A stretch of 64,000 nt of DNA, from assembly GCF_044761985.1 (NCBI RefSeq), contig NZ_JBIWDK010000003.1:372001-436000 (forward strand), in the 5' to 3' direction. This document shows positions 52,038 to 60,561 of the stretch, piece after piece. The DNA is from Peribacillus sp044761985 (GTDB taxonomy: Bacteria > Bacillota > Bacilli > Bacillales > DSM-1321). Below the pieces are notes generated by a model. That model had not been told where the DNA came from, did not search any database, and saw only the letters and a program-made list of their open reading frames with translations. How positions within the stretch are numbered: the stretch's first letter is position 1; each line of letters starts with the position of its first letter. Made by a program: the position numbers and the translations under genes.

Positions 52038-53384
52038 ATGGCAAAGACAAAAATAATTCAACTGTCGGATGGATACCTTAATCGGACTCCTATTCTACAA
52101 TTCATTCTCTTATCCACATTATTTTCCATGTGGGCAGTGGCAGCTAGTTTGAATGATATATTAATTACTCAGTTCAAAAGTGTGTTCGAATTAAGTGATT
52201 TCGCTAGTGCTTTAGTACAGAGTGCTTTTTATGGAGGCTATTTCTTGGTAGCCATTCCAGCTTCGATGGTTATTAAGAAGACGAACTATAAGTTTGCCAT
52301 CATAACAGGATTATGCTTCTATATCATTGGATGTTCTTTATTCTTCCCAGCGTCACACTTGGCGACATATACTATGTTCTTGTTTGCACTTTTTGCTATT
52401 GCAATCGGTTTAGGTTTCCTCGAAACGGCAGCCAATACCTATAGTTCCATGATAGGTCCCAAGCAATATGCGACGCTCCGCCTGAATATTAGCCAAACGT
52501 TTTATCCCGTTGGATCTATTTTAGGGATTTTGCTAGGAAAATATCTAGTTTTCCAGGAAGGCGAAAGTCTTCATGTTCAAATGTCCAAAATGTCTCCTGC
52601 AGAAGCACAAGCTTTTGGAATCGAGATGTTACAGCATACACTAGAACCATATAAATATATGATTTTCATACTAATCGGAGTGCTGGTGATATTCCTCTTC
52701 ACTAAATTTCCAACATGCAAACCGGAAAAAGTCGAACAAAATGGCACTAAACCGGCTCCAAATATCCTAAAAGCGTTGAAGCACCTGGCTGGAAATAAAC
52801 GATTCCGAAATGGAATCATCGCAGAATTTTTATATGTGGGAATGCAAACCACGGTTTGGGCTTTCACGATCAGGTTAGCCTTACATCTAAATCCACATAT
52901 CAATGAAAGAACTGCTTCAAACTTTATGATTTATAGTTTTATAGGATTTTTCATTGGGAAATTCATTGCAAACTTTTTGATTGCTAGATTTTCGTCTTCT
53001 AAAATCTTGGTCATTTATGCAGTTTTCGGATCAGCTTTATTGGCTTACGTGGCAGTCGTGCCGAATATGACTGCTGTATATGCGGCAATCGTTGTTAGTA
53101 TGCTTTTTGGACCATGTTGGGCCACGATTTATGCAGAAACTCTAGCTGTAGTTGATAAGCAATATACTGAAGTGGCGGGTGCCATCTTAGTAATGTCCAT
53201 TGTAGGGGGAGCCGTTATACCGGCTCTTCAAGGGTTAGTGTCAGACACTTTGGGATCAATGCAATATGCGTTTGTCGTATCCATGCTATGTTTTGTGTAT
53301 ATAGGCATTTACTTTTATCGAGAAATGAAAAGGTCTGCAAACATGAAAAAGGATGCAGAACAAACAAGCGAATTAATTTCTTGA
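52038..53384 (+). CDS. deoP: FucP-family MFS permease, probable deoxyribose transporter
   Basis: About 448 residues and 12 membrane segments, of the fucose:H+ symporter (FucP) branch. LNDILITQFKSVFELSDFAS near the start, QSAFYGGYFLVAIPAS, and ETAANTYSSMIGP are family-typical. AAGGAGATTACAAAA sets ATG at 52038; a TTG at 52017 would run through the ribosome site. Between deoC and deoX/deoK homologues it should import 2-deoxy-D-ribose, as DeoP of Salmonella does. Substrate is inferred from context. Confidence 0.82.
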   Translation: MAKTKIIQLSDGYLNRTPILQFILLSTLFSMWAVAASLNDILITQFKSVFELSDFASALVQSAFYGGYFLVAIPASMVIKKTNYKFAIITGLCFYIIGCSLFFPASHLATYTMFLFALFAIAIGLGFLETAANTYSSMIGPKQYATLRLNISQTFYPVGSILGILLGKYLVFQEGESLHVQMSKMSPAEAQAFGIEMLQHTLEPYKYMIFILIGVLVIFLFTKFPTCKPEKVEQNGTKPAPNILKALKHLAGNKRFRNGIIAEFLYVGMQTTVWAFTIRLALHLNPHINERTASNFMIYSFIGFFIGKFIANFLIARFSSSKILVIYAVFGSALLAYVAVVPNMTAVYAAIVVSMLFGPCWATIYAETLAVVDKQYTEVAGAILVMSIVGGAVIPALQGLVSDTLGSMQYAFVVSMLCFVYIGIYFYREMKRSANMKKDAEQTSELIS

Positions 53385-53496
53385 AAATTAGGTTCGAGCT
53401 TTGCTTATGTCCTCAATTATATCGGCAATCATTTTTGACAAACTCAGTAAGCATAATAAGAAAAGAGGCAGGGGGCCCTGGAATGAACTCTGGATG

Positions 53497-53525
53497 TAAC
53501 AGGGTTTCCTAAGGGGACCCTGTTA
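53497..53525 (+). other. Long hairpin between deoP and deoX
   Basis: TAACAGGGTTTCC pairs with GGGGACCCTGTTA over 13 bp (two G-T) with a 3-base loop. No T run, so RNA processing or stabilisation is more likely than termination. Confidence 0.55.
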
Positions 53526-53558
53526 GCTGTTATTCGAAGGAAGGAAGGAAGGAAAAGT

Positions 53559-54572
53559 ATGGTAGGAACGATTGAACTACAAAGAGGATTCTTCAAAGAA
53601 AACCCTACAGTATTTTTTAGAAGTACCGAGTTTACTGTTACTTTATTTCGTTATCCATCTGGAGTTGAAGCGATAGAAGTGACAAATTCCCGTGGGAAAA
53701 TGGTGGTTCTTCCTTATTTAGGTCAAATTGTTTGGGACTTAGTTTTTGATGGAATTGAACTGAAGATGAAAAATATGTTCACTCAACCGAAACAAGTAGA
53801 TGAAATTGTCGATACATATGGATGTTTTGCTTTTCATTCCGGTTTGATTAGCAATGGCTGTCCAGGACCTGAGGATGATCATGTCTTACATGGTGAGATG
53901 GCCTGCGCGAATATGGACCATGCCTGGCTGGAGGTTACGGAAAATAGTGTGAAAATTGGTGGATCGACAGAATACATAAAAGGGTTTGGCCATCATTATA
54001 TCGCTAAGCCAAGCGTCAAGATGATTGCTGGGGAAGCCAACATCGAAATGGGCATGTACGTGAAAAACTTATCTGGCACAGACATGCCTCTACAATACAT
54101 GTGCCATACCAACTACGCCTACCTGGATCATGCAGTAATGAAGCAAAACATTCCTAATAGTGCGTTTGAGTTACGTGCCTCCATCCCTGACCATGTGAAA
54201 CCTACTGAAAAGTGGTTGGACTTTAATAAAGAAATCCGTGTAGGCAAGGAACCTATATCGATTTTGGACCGTCCAGATATGTATGACCCGGAAATTGTTT
54301 TCTTTATGGATGGATTGAGTAAGCATCAGAAAGAAGCAAGTTTTGAAATGACTTCGCCGGAAGGAACTACTTTTTTCACCACGTTCTCTACGGATGAATT
54401 TAATTATGCGACAAGATGGTTACTGTTTAATGAGGACCAGCAGGTTGGAGCATTTGTATTGCCCGCTACATGCCGGCCTGAAGGGTTTTTGGCAGCCCAA
54501 GATTCAGGAAGCTTAATTAAGTTGGCCTCAGGTGAGGAAAGATCATTTACAATTGTAACTGGAAAGAAATAA
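53559..54572 (+). CDS. deoX: DeoX-like protein (DUF4432, aldose-epimerase fold)
   Basis: A 337-residue soluble protein of the aldose 1-epimerase-like DUF4432 group. MVVLPYLGQIVWDLVFDG, HVLHGEMAC (possible active His), HHYIAKPSV, MCHTNYAYLDHA and PATCRPEGFLAAQ are visible. By fold it could interconvert sugar anomers. The gene sits between deoP and deoK, where Salmonella has deoX, so a deoxyribose mutarotase is the likely role. GAAGGAAGGAAGG precedes ATG. Confidence 0.78.
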   Translation: MVGTIELQRGFFKENPTVFFRSTEFTVTLFRYPSGVEAIEVTNSRGKMVVLPYLGQIVWDLVFDGIELKMKNMFTQPKQVDEIVDTYGCFAFHSGLISNGCPGPEDDHVLHGEMACANMDHAWLEVTENSVKIGGSTEYIKGFGHHYIAKPSVKMIAGEANIEMGMYVKNLSGTDMPLQYMCHTNYAYLDHAVMKQNIPNSAFELRASIPDHVKPTEKWLDFNKEIRVGKEPISILDRPDMYDPEIVFFMDGLSKHQKEASFEMTSPEGTTFFTTFSTDEFNYATRWLLFNEDQQVGAFVLPATCRPEGFLAAQDSGSLIKLASGEERSFTIVTGKK

Positions 54573-54586
54573 GGAGGAAATAGAAT

Positions 54587-55507
54587 ATGGATATAGCAGT
54601 TATCGGATCCAATATGGTGGATTTAATTTCATACATTGACCAAATGCCAAAAGAAGGGGAAACCCTCGAGGCACCAAGTTTCGAAATTGGGTGTGGTGGA
54701 AAAGGAGCCAACCAGGCAGTGGCCGCAGCCAAAATGGGCTCTAAGGTCATGATGCTTACTAAAGTCGGAGATGATCTATTTGCAGATAATACGATTAGCA
54801 ATCTAGAACGTTATGGAATAGATACTGAATTTACAAGTAAGGTCCCGGGAACATCAAGTGGTGTGGCACCGATATTTGTGGACCCACAATCGAGGAACCG
54901 GATATTAATCATCAAAGGAGCAAATGAATATCTTGTACCCGAGGATATCGACAACGCGGGGGAAAAGCTGAAAAAGTGTTCCTTAATCATTCTTCAATTG
55001 GAGATCCCCTTACCAGCTGTTTATCGTGCCATTGACTTCGGTAAGGAGAATAATATACCGGTTATATTGAATCCTGCTCCTGCCTCAAAAGAGTTGAATT
55101 TTGATTACGTTTGCAAGTGCGATTTCTTCATTCCTAATGAAACGGAACTGGAGATTTTAACCCAGATGCCAGTAGAAACGGATCAACAAGTGCAGGAGGC
55201 AGCTTTAACCCTTATCGAGCAAGGGGTGAAAAATGTTATTGTGACACTTGGAAGCCGTGGGGTGATGTGGGTTACAAAAGAAAAAGTGGAACGGATCGAT
55301 GCATATGAAGTCGCCGCCATTGACACTACTGGAGCCGGAGATTCATTCATCGGATGCTTCGCCCACTTCTTTGTCAAAAATGGAGATATCCTTCACGCCA
55401 TCAAGATGGCCACTGGATTTTCTGCCTTGAGCGTAACAAAACGCGGAACGCAATCCTCTTATCCAGATCAAGACCAGTTAAAGGGATTTTTTGAGAAACA
55501 GGTTTGA
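54587..55507 (+). CDS. deoK: Deoxyribokinase
   Basis: A 306-residue PfkB/ribokinase-family enzyme. IAVIGSNMVDLISYIDQMPK, GCGGKGANQAVAAAKMGSKV (substrate side), KCDFFIPNETELEILT and DTTGAGDSFIGCFAHFF (catalytic Asp, anion hole) are present. The N-terminal third is nearly the same as Salmonella DeoK as I recall it. It makes deoxyribose 5-phosphate, which is both the DeoC substrate and the DeoR inducer. AAGGAGG precedes ATG; 14 bases after deoX. Confidence 0.88.
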   Translation: MDIAVIGSNMVDLISYIDQMPKEGETLEAPSFEIGCGGKGANQAVAAAKMGSKVMMLTKVGDDLFADNTISNLERYGIDTEFTSKVPGTSSGVAPIFVDPQSRNRILIIKGANEYLVPEDIDNAGEKLKKCSLIILQLEIPLPAVYRAIDFGKENNIPVILNPAPASKELNFDYVCKCDFFIPNETELEILTQMPVETDQQVQEAALTLIEQGVKNVIVTLGSRGVMWVTKEKVERIDAYEVAAIDTTGAGDSFIGCFAHFFVKNGDILHAIKMATGFSALSVTKRGTQSSYPDQDQLKGFFEKQV

Positions 55508-55520
55508 ATATCATAGTATT

Positions 55521-55557
55521 AGGGGTGCTTCCACAATTGTTGGAACACCCCTTTTTA
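55521..55557 (+). terminator. Terminator of the deoxyribose operon
   Basis: AGGGGTG-TTCC pairs with GGAACACCCCT with a one-base bulge; then TTTTTAC. Confidence 0.88.
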
Positions 55558-55698
55558 CGTTCGTGTGGAACGAGATGGGTAGAGATAAGATAAGTATAAA
55601 TGAATAGGTAGAGAAGGAGATTAATGTTCAATTATCGAAATTGTAGATATGTAAGTAAAAAGTACATAACTATCAATCTGTAAGTAGGAGGGCTATTT

Positions 55699-56700
55699 GT
55701 GAAACCTAAAGTGTATATAACGAGAAAAATGCCAGACCAAATCGTGAATGGCCTAAGTGGAAATTTTGAGGTAACGATGTGGCAAGATGAAACGACTCCG
55801 GTTCCTAGGGAGGTCCTGGAAAAAGAGATAGTGGGGGTTGACGGTCTATTTTGCTTGTTGACGGAACAAATCGATGAATCCTTGATGGAGAAGGCGGCCA
55901 ACCTAAAAATCATTGCGAACATGGCTGTGGGGTATAACAATATTGATTTACAAAGCGCGACAGATAAAGGAATCATGGTGACGAATACACCGGGGGTTTT
56001 GACGGAAACGACAGCGGACTTAACTTTTGCCTTGCTGCTTGCAACGGCCAGAAGATTGGTAGAGGCGACAGGTTATCTCAAAAGTGGTCAATGGAAAACA
56101 TGGTCCCCGATGCAGTTGACTGGACAGGATGTACATGGCGCAACGATAGGAATCATCGGATTGGGAAGGATCGGTAAAGCCCTGGCGAAAAGGGCAAAAG
56201 GATTTGATATGAATCTTGTATACTATAATCGTAGCCGTAAACTTGAAGAAGAAAAAGAGTTGGGAATCGAGTTTGTATCACTTGAAGAGCTCCTTAAGAT
56301 TTCGGATTTTGTCTGTGTCATGGTGCCACTCACTTCCCAAACTAGCTATATGATCGGTGCCGAGCAATTAGCCTTAATGAAAAAGACGGCCGTACTCATC
56401 AACACGGCAAGGGGCGATATCGTCGATGAAAGGGCATTGTACCAGGCTTTGGTAAACCAAGAAATTTGGGCTGCCGGCTTGGATGTATTTGAAGAAGAAC
56501 CGGTTCCTTTAGATCACCCTCTCTTGACCCTACCTAATGTGGTGACACTCCCACATATCGGCAGCGCCAGCATCGCCACGAGAATGAAAATGGCAAGCCT
56601 TGCTGCAGAAAACTTGATGGCAGGCCTGACGGGCGCCCTTCCTGGCAATCTAGTGAATCCGGAACTAACAAGTGTGCAAAAAGGGAGAGGACATTCATAA
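55699..56700 (+). CDS. D-isomer 2-hydroxyacid dehydrogenase (glyoxylate/2-ketogluconate reductase type)
   Basis: A 333-residue NAD(P) enzyme. Substrate domain VGYNNIDL, nucleotide site GIIGLGRIGKALAKR (about 154-168), catalytic Arg in NTARGDIVDE, Glu in DVFEEEP and His in LPHIGSAS. It probably reduces glyoxylate, hydroxypyruvate or 2-ketogluconate. It starts GTG after TAGGAGGG. The stop overlaps the start of the next gene by one base (TAATG), so they are coupled. Confidence 0.88.
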   Translation: MKPKVYITRKMPDQIVNGLSGNFEVTMWQDETTPVPREVLEKEIVGVDGLFCLLTEQIDESLMEKAANLKIIANMAVGYNNIDLQSATDKGIMVTNTPGVLTETTADLTFALLLATARRLVEATGYLKSGQWKTWSPMQLTGQDVHGATIGIIGLGRIGKALAKRAKGFDMNLVYYNRSRKLEEEKELGIEFVSLEELLKISDFVCVMVPLTSQTSYMIGAEQLALMKKTAVLINTARGDIVDERALYQALVNQEIWAAGLDVFEEEPVPLDHPLLTLPNVVTLPHIGSASIATRMKMASLAAENLMAGLTGALPGNLVNPELTSVQKGRGHS

Positions 56701-57932
56701 TGGAATTGAAAGAAACCATATATACTAGCAATAAAATGCCGACAACAAAAAAACTATGGATGGCACTTATGCTCGGTTCTTTTGCGGCAATCGGGCCTCT
56801 GTCACTTGATATGTATTTGCCTGGTCTACCAACACTTGCAGATGATCTGCAAAGCAGTACGTCTTTGGCTCAGCTCAGTTTGACCGCTTGTTTACTAGGA
56901 TTGGCATTAGGACAAATATATTTAGGCCCCCTGAGTGATGCGAAGGGGAGACGGACCCCGTTAATCATCTCTTTGTCGATTTATAGTGTGTCTTCTCTGC
57001 TATGCGCCTTTGCTCCCTCCATTGAAATGCTTTTATTATTACGGTTCATCCAGGGAGCTGCAGGTGCTGGGGGAATTGTCATTTCCCGGGCCATTGTCCG
57101 CGATCTTTTTTCTGGTACGGATTTGACCAAATTCTTTTCCATGTTAATGCTTGTGAATGGGGCGGCACCGATTTTGGCACCGGTTTTAGGAGGGCAACTG
57201 CTACAATTTACATCTTGGCGGGGAGTTTTCATCGTCATTTTTGCTCTAAGTGTTATTATGGTTGCCGCTGCTTTTTGGGGGATAGAGGAAACACTCACAC
57301 CAGACCTACGAAGTACAGGGGGCATAACCAATACAATACGTACATTCGGTGATTTACTGAAAAATCGTGTGTTTATGGGATATGCACTTTCTCAAGGGTT
57401 TGTAACGGCGGCTATGTTTGCTTATATCTCAGGTTCACCTTTTGTACTTCAAAATATCTATGGTATTTCTCCGCAAACATTCAGCCTGATCTTTGCGATG
57501 AATGGGATAGGGATCATTATTGCATCCCAGACAACTGGCAGACTGGCTGGGAAGATAAAAGAAGAAAAACTCCTACAAATAGGGTTGGGCCTTGCGTTAT
57601 TTGGCGGGATTATTCTGCTCATGTCCATCATTCTGGGAGTTGGAATTGCGGGAATTTTAATTGCTTTATTTCTATCTGTCTCGAGTGTCGGGATCGTGGG
57701 AACGACAAGTTTCGCATTAGCTATGCAGGACCAGGGGAAAACGGCAGGGAGTGCCTCGGCTTTAATCGGTCTTCTGCCTTTCGTACTAGGTTCGCTCATG
57801 GCCCCTTTGGTGGGGATTGGTGGAGGTGATTCACCTCTGCCGATGGGAATCGTGATGGTAAGTTGTCATGTTATTGCCATGTCCTCTTATCTATTTATCG
57901 CCCGAGGCGGTTTGAGAAAAGCTGTTGCATAA
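56700..57932 (+). CDS. Bcr/CflA-family MFS efflux transporter
   Basis: A 410-residue drug/metabolite efflux protein with 12 membrane segments. The diagnostic SLDMYLPGLPTLADDL comes early, then GPLSDAKGRRTPL (loop 2-3) and RFIQGAAGAGGIVISRAIVRDLF. Coupled to the hydroxyacid dehydrogenase, which is unusual for a drug pump; export of a 2-hydroxyacid or related metabolite is possible but not shown. It ends before a convergent SDR gene. Confidence 0.87.
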   Translation: MELKETIYTSNKMPTTKKLWMALMLGSFAAIGPLSLDMYLPGLPTLADDLQSSTSLAQLSLTACLLGLALGQIYLGPLSDAKGRRTPLIISLSIYSVSSLLCAFAPSIEMLLLLRFIQGAAGAGGIVISRAIVRDLFSGTDLTKFFSMLMLVNGAAPILAPVLGGQLLQFTSWRGVFIVIFALSVIMVAAAFWGIEETLTPDLRSTGGITNTIRTFGDLLKNRVFMGYALSQGFVTAAMFAYISGSPFVLQNIYGISPQTFSLIFAMNGIGIIIASQTTGRLAGKIKEEKLLQIGLGLALFGGIILLMSIILGVGIAGILIALFLSVSSVGIVGTTSFALAMQDQGKTAGSASALIGLLPFVLGSLMAPLVGIGGGDSPLPMGIVMVSCHVIAMSSYLFIARGGLRKAVA

Positions 57933-58089
57933 GGAAAGTGGCCAACCCATTATAGGAAAAGTTCAAAGTAAGAGGGGTGGCTCTTTAAGAAAACAGGAAA
58001 AGCAATCCCACTCTCTTATGTATAATTTCTATTGGCAGGGAACAAAAAAGTTCAACTGAAAACTTTGCCCAATCTTTTTTAATTTAGTA

Positions 58090-58134
58090 AGAAGAGGCAG
58101 AAGTGTGGTCAAATCATACACTTCTGCCTCTTCT
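58090..58134. terminator. Strong hairpin between convergent genes
   Basis: A perfect 17-bp stem (58090-58106 with 58118-58134) and 11-base loop. It is flanked on the minus strand by TTACTAAATT, so it mostly serves the SDR gene. Confidence 0.75.
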
Positions 58135-58149
58135 CAAGTCTTTAGATTC

Positions 58150-58935
58150 TTATAAGAGCGATTCAGCTCCGTCAATATACACTTCAGTCCCGGTAACGTG
58201 GGAGGACATGTCCGATGCAAGGAACAAAACAAGGTCTCCTGCTTGTTCAATCGTTCCGGCTTTCTTTGCAAGTGGTTGAGAACCTTCGGGATACTCAATC
58301 GGTATTTTGATTTTTTCCAAGTTTTCATCTTCAGGATAGGTATTGTCGTCGATGTTGGTGTCGATGGAGCCTGGGCAGATGATATTCACGCGTATTTTGT
58401 ACTTGGCCAATTCAAGTGCAGCCATCTTGCCGAAAGCGACCTGACCGGCTTTTGATGAGCTGTATGCGGAAAAACCAAAGTTCTTGAAAAAACGGTTTCC
58501 GTTAATGGAACTGTTAATGGTGATGCTGCCGCCTGTTTCCTTCATATAGGGAATGGCGTATTTTATGGTTAGGAAGGTTCCTTTCAAGTTGATGTTGAGT
58601 GTTTGGTCCCAATCTTCCGGCTTAATATCTTCAATGGGGGCAATTACCCCGTTAATACCAGCATTGGCAAACACAAAATCAATTTTTCCAAAATGCTCGA
58701 AGGCGGCCTGGAAAGCCTTCTCAACCTGTTCGGGTTGGGAAACATCCGTTTTGATGATTAAAGCTTCTCGTCCGAGGTTTTCGACTTCTTCCTTGACCTT
58801 TTCGGCATTTTCAACTGTGCGGTCAAAAAAAACGATGTTTGCACCGTTTTCCGCAAGTTTAATGGCGGCACCCCGGCCAATTCCGGATCCTCCGCCGGTA
58901 ATGATGGCGACTTTATTCTTCATCAATTCTGTCAT
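58150..58935 (-). CDS. Short-chain dehydrogenase/reductase
   Basis: About 261 residues, classical SDR. Cofactor motif ITGGGSGIGRGAA (TGxxxGxG), Asp at FFDRTV (NAD preference), NAGINGV, catalytic Ser in INSSING and Y-x3-K in AYSSSKAG. The C-terminal HVTGTEVYIDGA is typical. ATG at 58935 (TELMKNKV) has AAGGAG 12 bases upstream; a GTG at 58944 is an alternative. Substrate unknown, no pathway partners. Confidence 0.88.
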   Translation of the reverse strand: MTELMKNKVAIITGGGSGIGRGAAIKLAENGANIVFFDRTVENAEKVKEEVENLGREALIIKTDVSQPEQVEKAFQAAFEHFGKIDFVFANAGINGVIAPIEDIKPEDWDQTLNINLKGTFLTIKYAIPYMKETGGSITINSSINGNRFFKNFGFSAYSSSKAGQVAFGKMAALELAKYKIRVNIICPGSIDTNIDDNTYPEDENLEKIKIPIEYPEGSQPLAKKAGTIEQAGDLVLFLASDMSSHVTGTEVYIDGAESLL

Positions 58936-59081
58936 TGATTTCACACGCTCCTTTTTAATGTACTTCCCATGAGGGAGTATGTAGAAACATCAAGTCAGTA
59001 GTAATAGGAAAAGTATAAAGGAAAATAGATTGAAAAATCCAATATAAACCAAATTTTTTAGCGTTTTTCTTTATTTTTTTG

Positions 59082-59112
59082 CAAAGTCTGGTTATATTGA
59101 GGACAAAGTCTG
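59082..59112 (+). repeat. Direct repeat CAAAGTCTG before the Gfo/Idh gene
   Basis: CAAAGTCTG at 59082-59090 and 59104-59112, 22 bases apart (two helical turns), each followed by a TTA-like run. Possible operator; the regulator is unknown. Confidence 0.45.
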
Positions 59113-59136
59113 TTAATTAAAAGGAGAATCTAACGA

Positions 59137-60123
59137 ATGATACGTTATGGGATTATTGGTACAAATTGGATTACAGAGCGTTTTTTGAATGCGGCAAAAC
59201 ACGTGGAAGGCTTTTCATTAAATGCGGTCTATTCACGCACAGAAGAAAAGGCCAGGGATTTTGCAGATAAGTATGGAGTTAAACATACATTTACAGACTT
59301 GGAGGAGATGGCGAGCAGTTCCGAGATTGATGCGGTCTATATAGCCAGTCCCAATTCTCACCATAGTCGCCAGGCAGTCATGTTTTTACAGCAAAAGAAA
59401 CATGTCTTATGTGAAAAACCATTGGCTTCGAACGCCGAAGAAGTGAGGGAAATGATACAGGCGGCACAGCAAAACGAAGTGCTGCTCATGGAAGCGATGA
59501 AATCAACGATCATGCCAAGTTTTGAAAGCCTAAAGGAAAACATCCATAAAATTGGTGAGGTTCGCCGTTACCAAGGAAGTTACTGTCAATATTCTTCCCG
59601 GTACGATTCGTATAAATCAGGTACCATATTGAATGCATTCAACCCTGAGTTTTCAAGCGGCTCTTTAATGGATTTAGGTATTTATGCCGTTTATCCGCTT
59701 GTCGTTCTATTCGGTAAACCGAATAAGATCCAGGCATCTGGAACATTACTAGAGTCAGGAGTTGACGGTCAGGGTACCATCCTCCTTTCATACAACGACA
59801 TGGAAGCCATCGTGATGTTTTCCAAGATCACTGAATCGACTCAACCTTCAGAAATACAGGGAGAAGCAGGTACCATCCTCATCGACAAAATTTCCAGTCC
59901 GAACGAAGTGGATATTTGCTACCGTGATGGAACAAGGGAGAGTCTCTCGGTTAAACAGGAGTTCCCTCCGATGTATTATGAAGCGAAGGAGTTTGTAGAA
60001 TTGATCCAGCAGGGGAAAACGGAATCGGATAAGAATACATTTGCCCATTCGTTATGGTCGATGGAAATCATGGATGAAGCTAGAAAACAGATGGGTGTCA
60101 TTTTTCCCTCAGACCGAAGATAA
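59137..60123 (+). CDS. Gfo/Idh/MocA-family oxidoreductase
   Basis: A 328-residue NAD(P)-dependent sugar/cyclitol dehydrogenase. Rossmann start YGIIGTNWITERF (GxGxxA-like, with N), YIASPNSHHSRQA, the family EKPL motif in LCEKPLAS (about 87-94), and a C-terminal sheet domain with DLGIYAVYPLVVLFG. It resembles the YulF-type Bacillus members. AAAAGGAGAA precedes ATG. Monocistronic; substrate unknown. Confidence 0.87.
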   Translation: MIRYGIIGTNWITERFLNAAKHVEGFSLNAVYSRTEEKARDFADKYGVKHTFTDLEEMASSSEIDAVYIASPNSHHSRQAVMFLQQKKHVLCEKPLASNAEEVREMIQAAQQNEVLLMEAMKSTIMPSFESLKENIHKIGEVRRYQGSYCQYSSRYDSYKSGTILNAFNPEFSSGSLMDLGIYAVYPLVVLFGKPNKIQASGTLLESGVDGQGTILLSYNDMEAIVMFSKITESTQPSEIQGEAGTILIDKISSPNEVDICYRDGTRESLSVKQEFPPMYYEAKEFVELIQQGKTESDKNTFAHSLWSMEIMDEARKQMGVIFPSDRR

Positions 60124-60233
60124 GCATTTTATTAGACATGATTCGGCAAAAAGCGTATAAATGGATGTTACAGAATGCCTATTTTTGGGTAGATTTTTAG
60201 TACATAGAAATTTCAGATGTTGGAGGAATTAAT

Positions 60234-60542
60234 ATGAAATGCAAGATTAATCGAAATGCAGCAAAGGTCTTACAAAAGATGTTGAGTAGCGAAGAAGCGG
60301 AAGGGAAAATGATTCGGGTGTATATCACGCATATGCACGGCGATCATGCCCACTATGAGATGAAGCTTGATGTTCCGACGGAGCATGATGAAATTGTCAA
60401 GACGGATAAGGATATCGATATACTGCTGGATTCACGTGAAGAATTCTTGGACGGAGTATGGATTAAATATTTTTATGTGCCAGAAGAAGGTTTCGAAATA
60501 ACCAATCCTTCGAAAGAACCTCATGGCCATCACCATCATTAA
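60234..60542 (+). CDS. HesB/IscA-like protein with histidine-rich loop
   Basis: A 102-residue small beta protein of the HesB/YneR-like group: KINRNAAKVLQKML start, LDSREEFLDGVWIKYF and EGFEITNPS near the end. The cysteines of true IscA are absent; only Cys3 is present. Instead, THMHGDHAHY (about residues 32-41) and a HGHHHH tail give many His. It probably binds a metal rather than building Fe-S clusters. TTGGAGG precedes ATG. It is followed 19 bases later by an Old Yellow Enzyme. Confidence 0.72.
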   Translation: MKCKINRNAAKVLQKMLSSEEAEGKMIRVYITHMHGDHAHYEMKLDVPTEHDEIVKTDKDIDILLDSREEFLDGVWIKYFYVPEEGFEITNPSKEPHGHHHH

Positions 60543-60561
60543 AAATTAGGGGGAATTAGGC

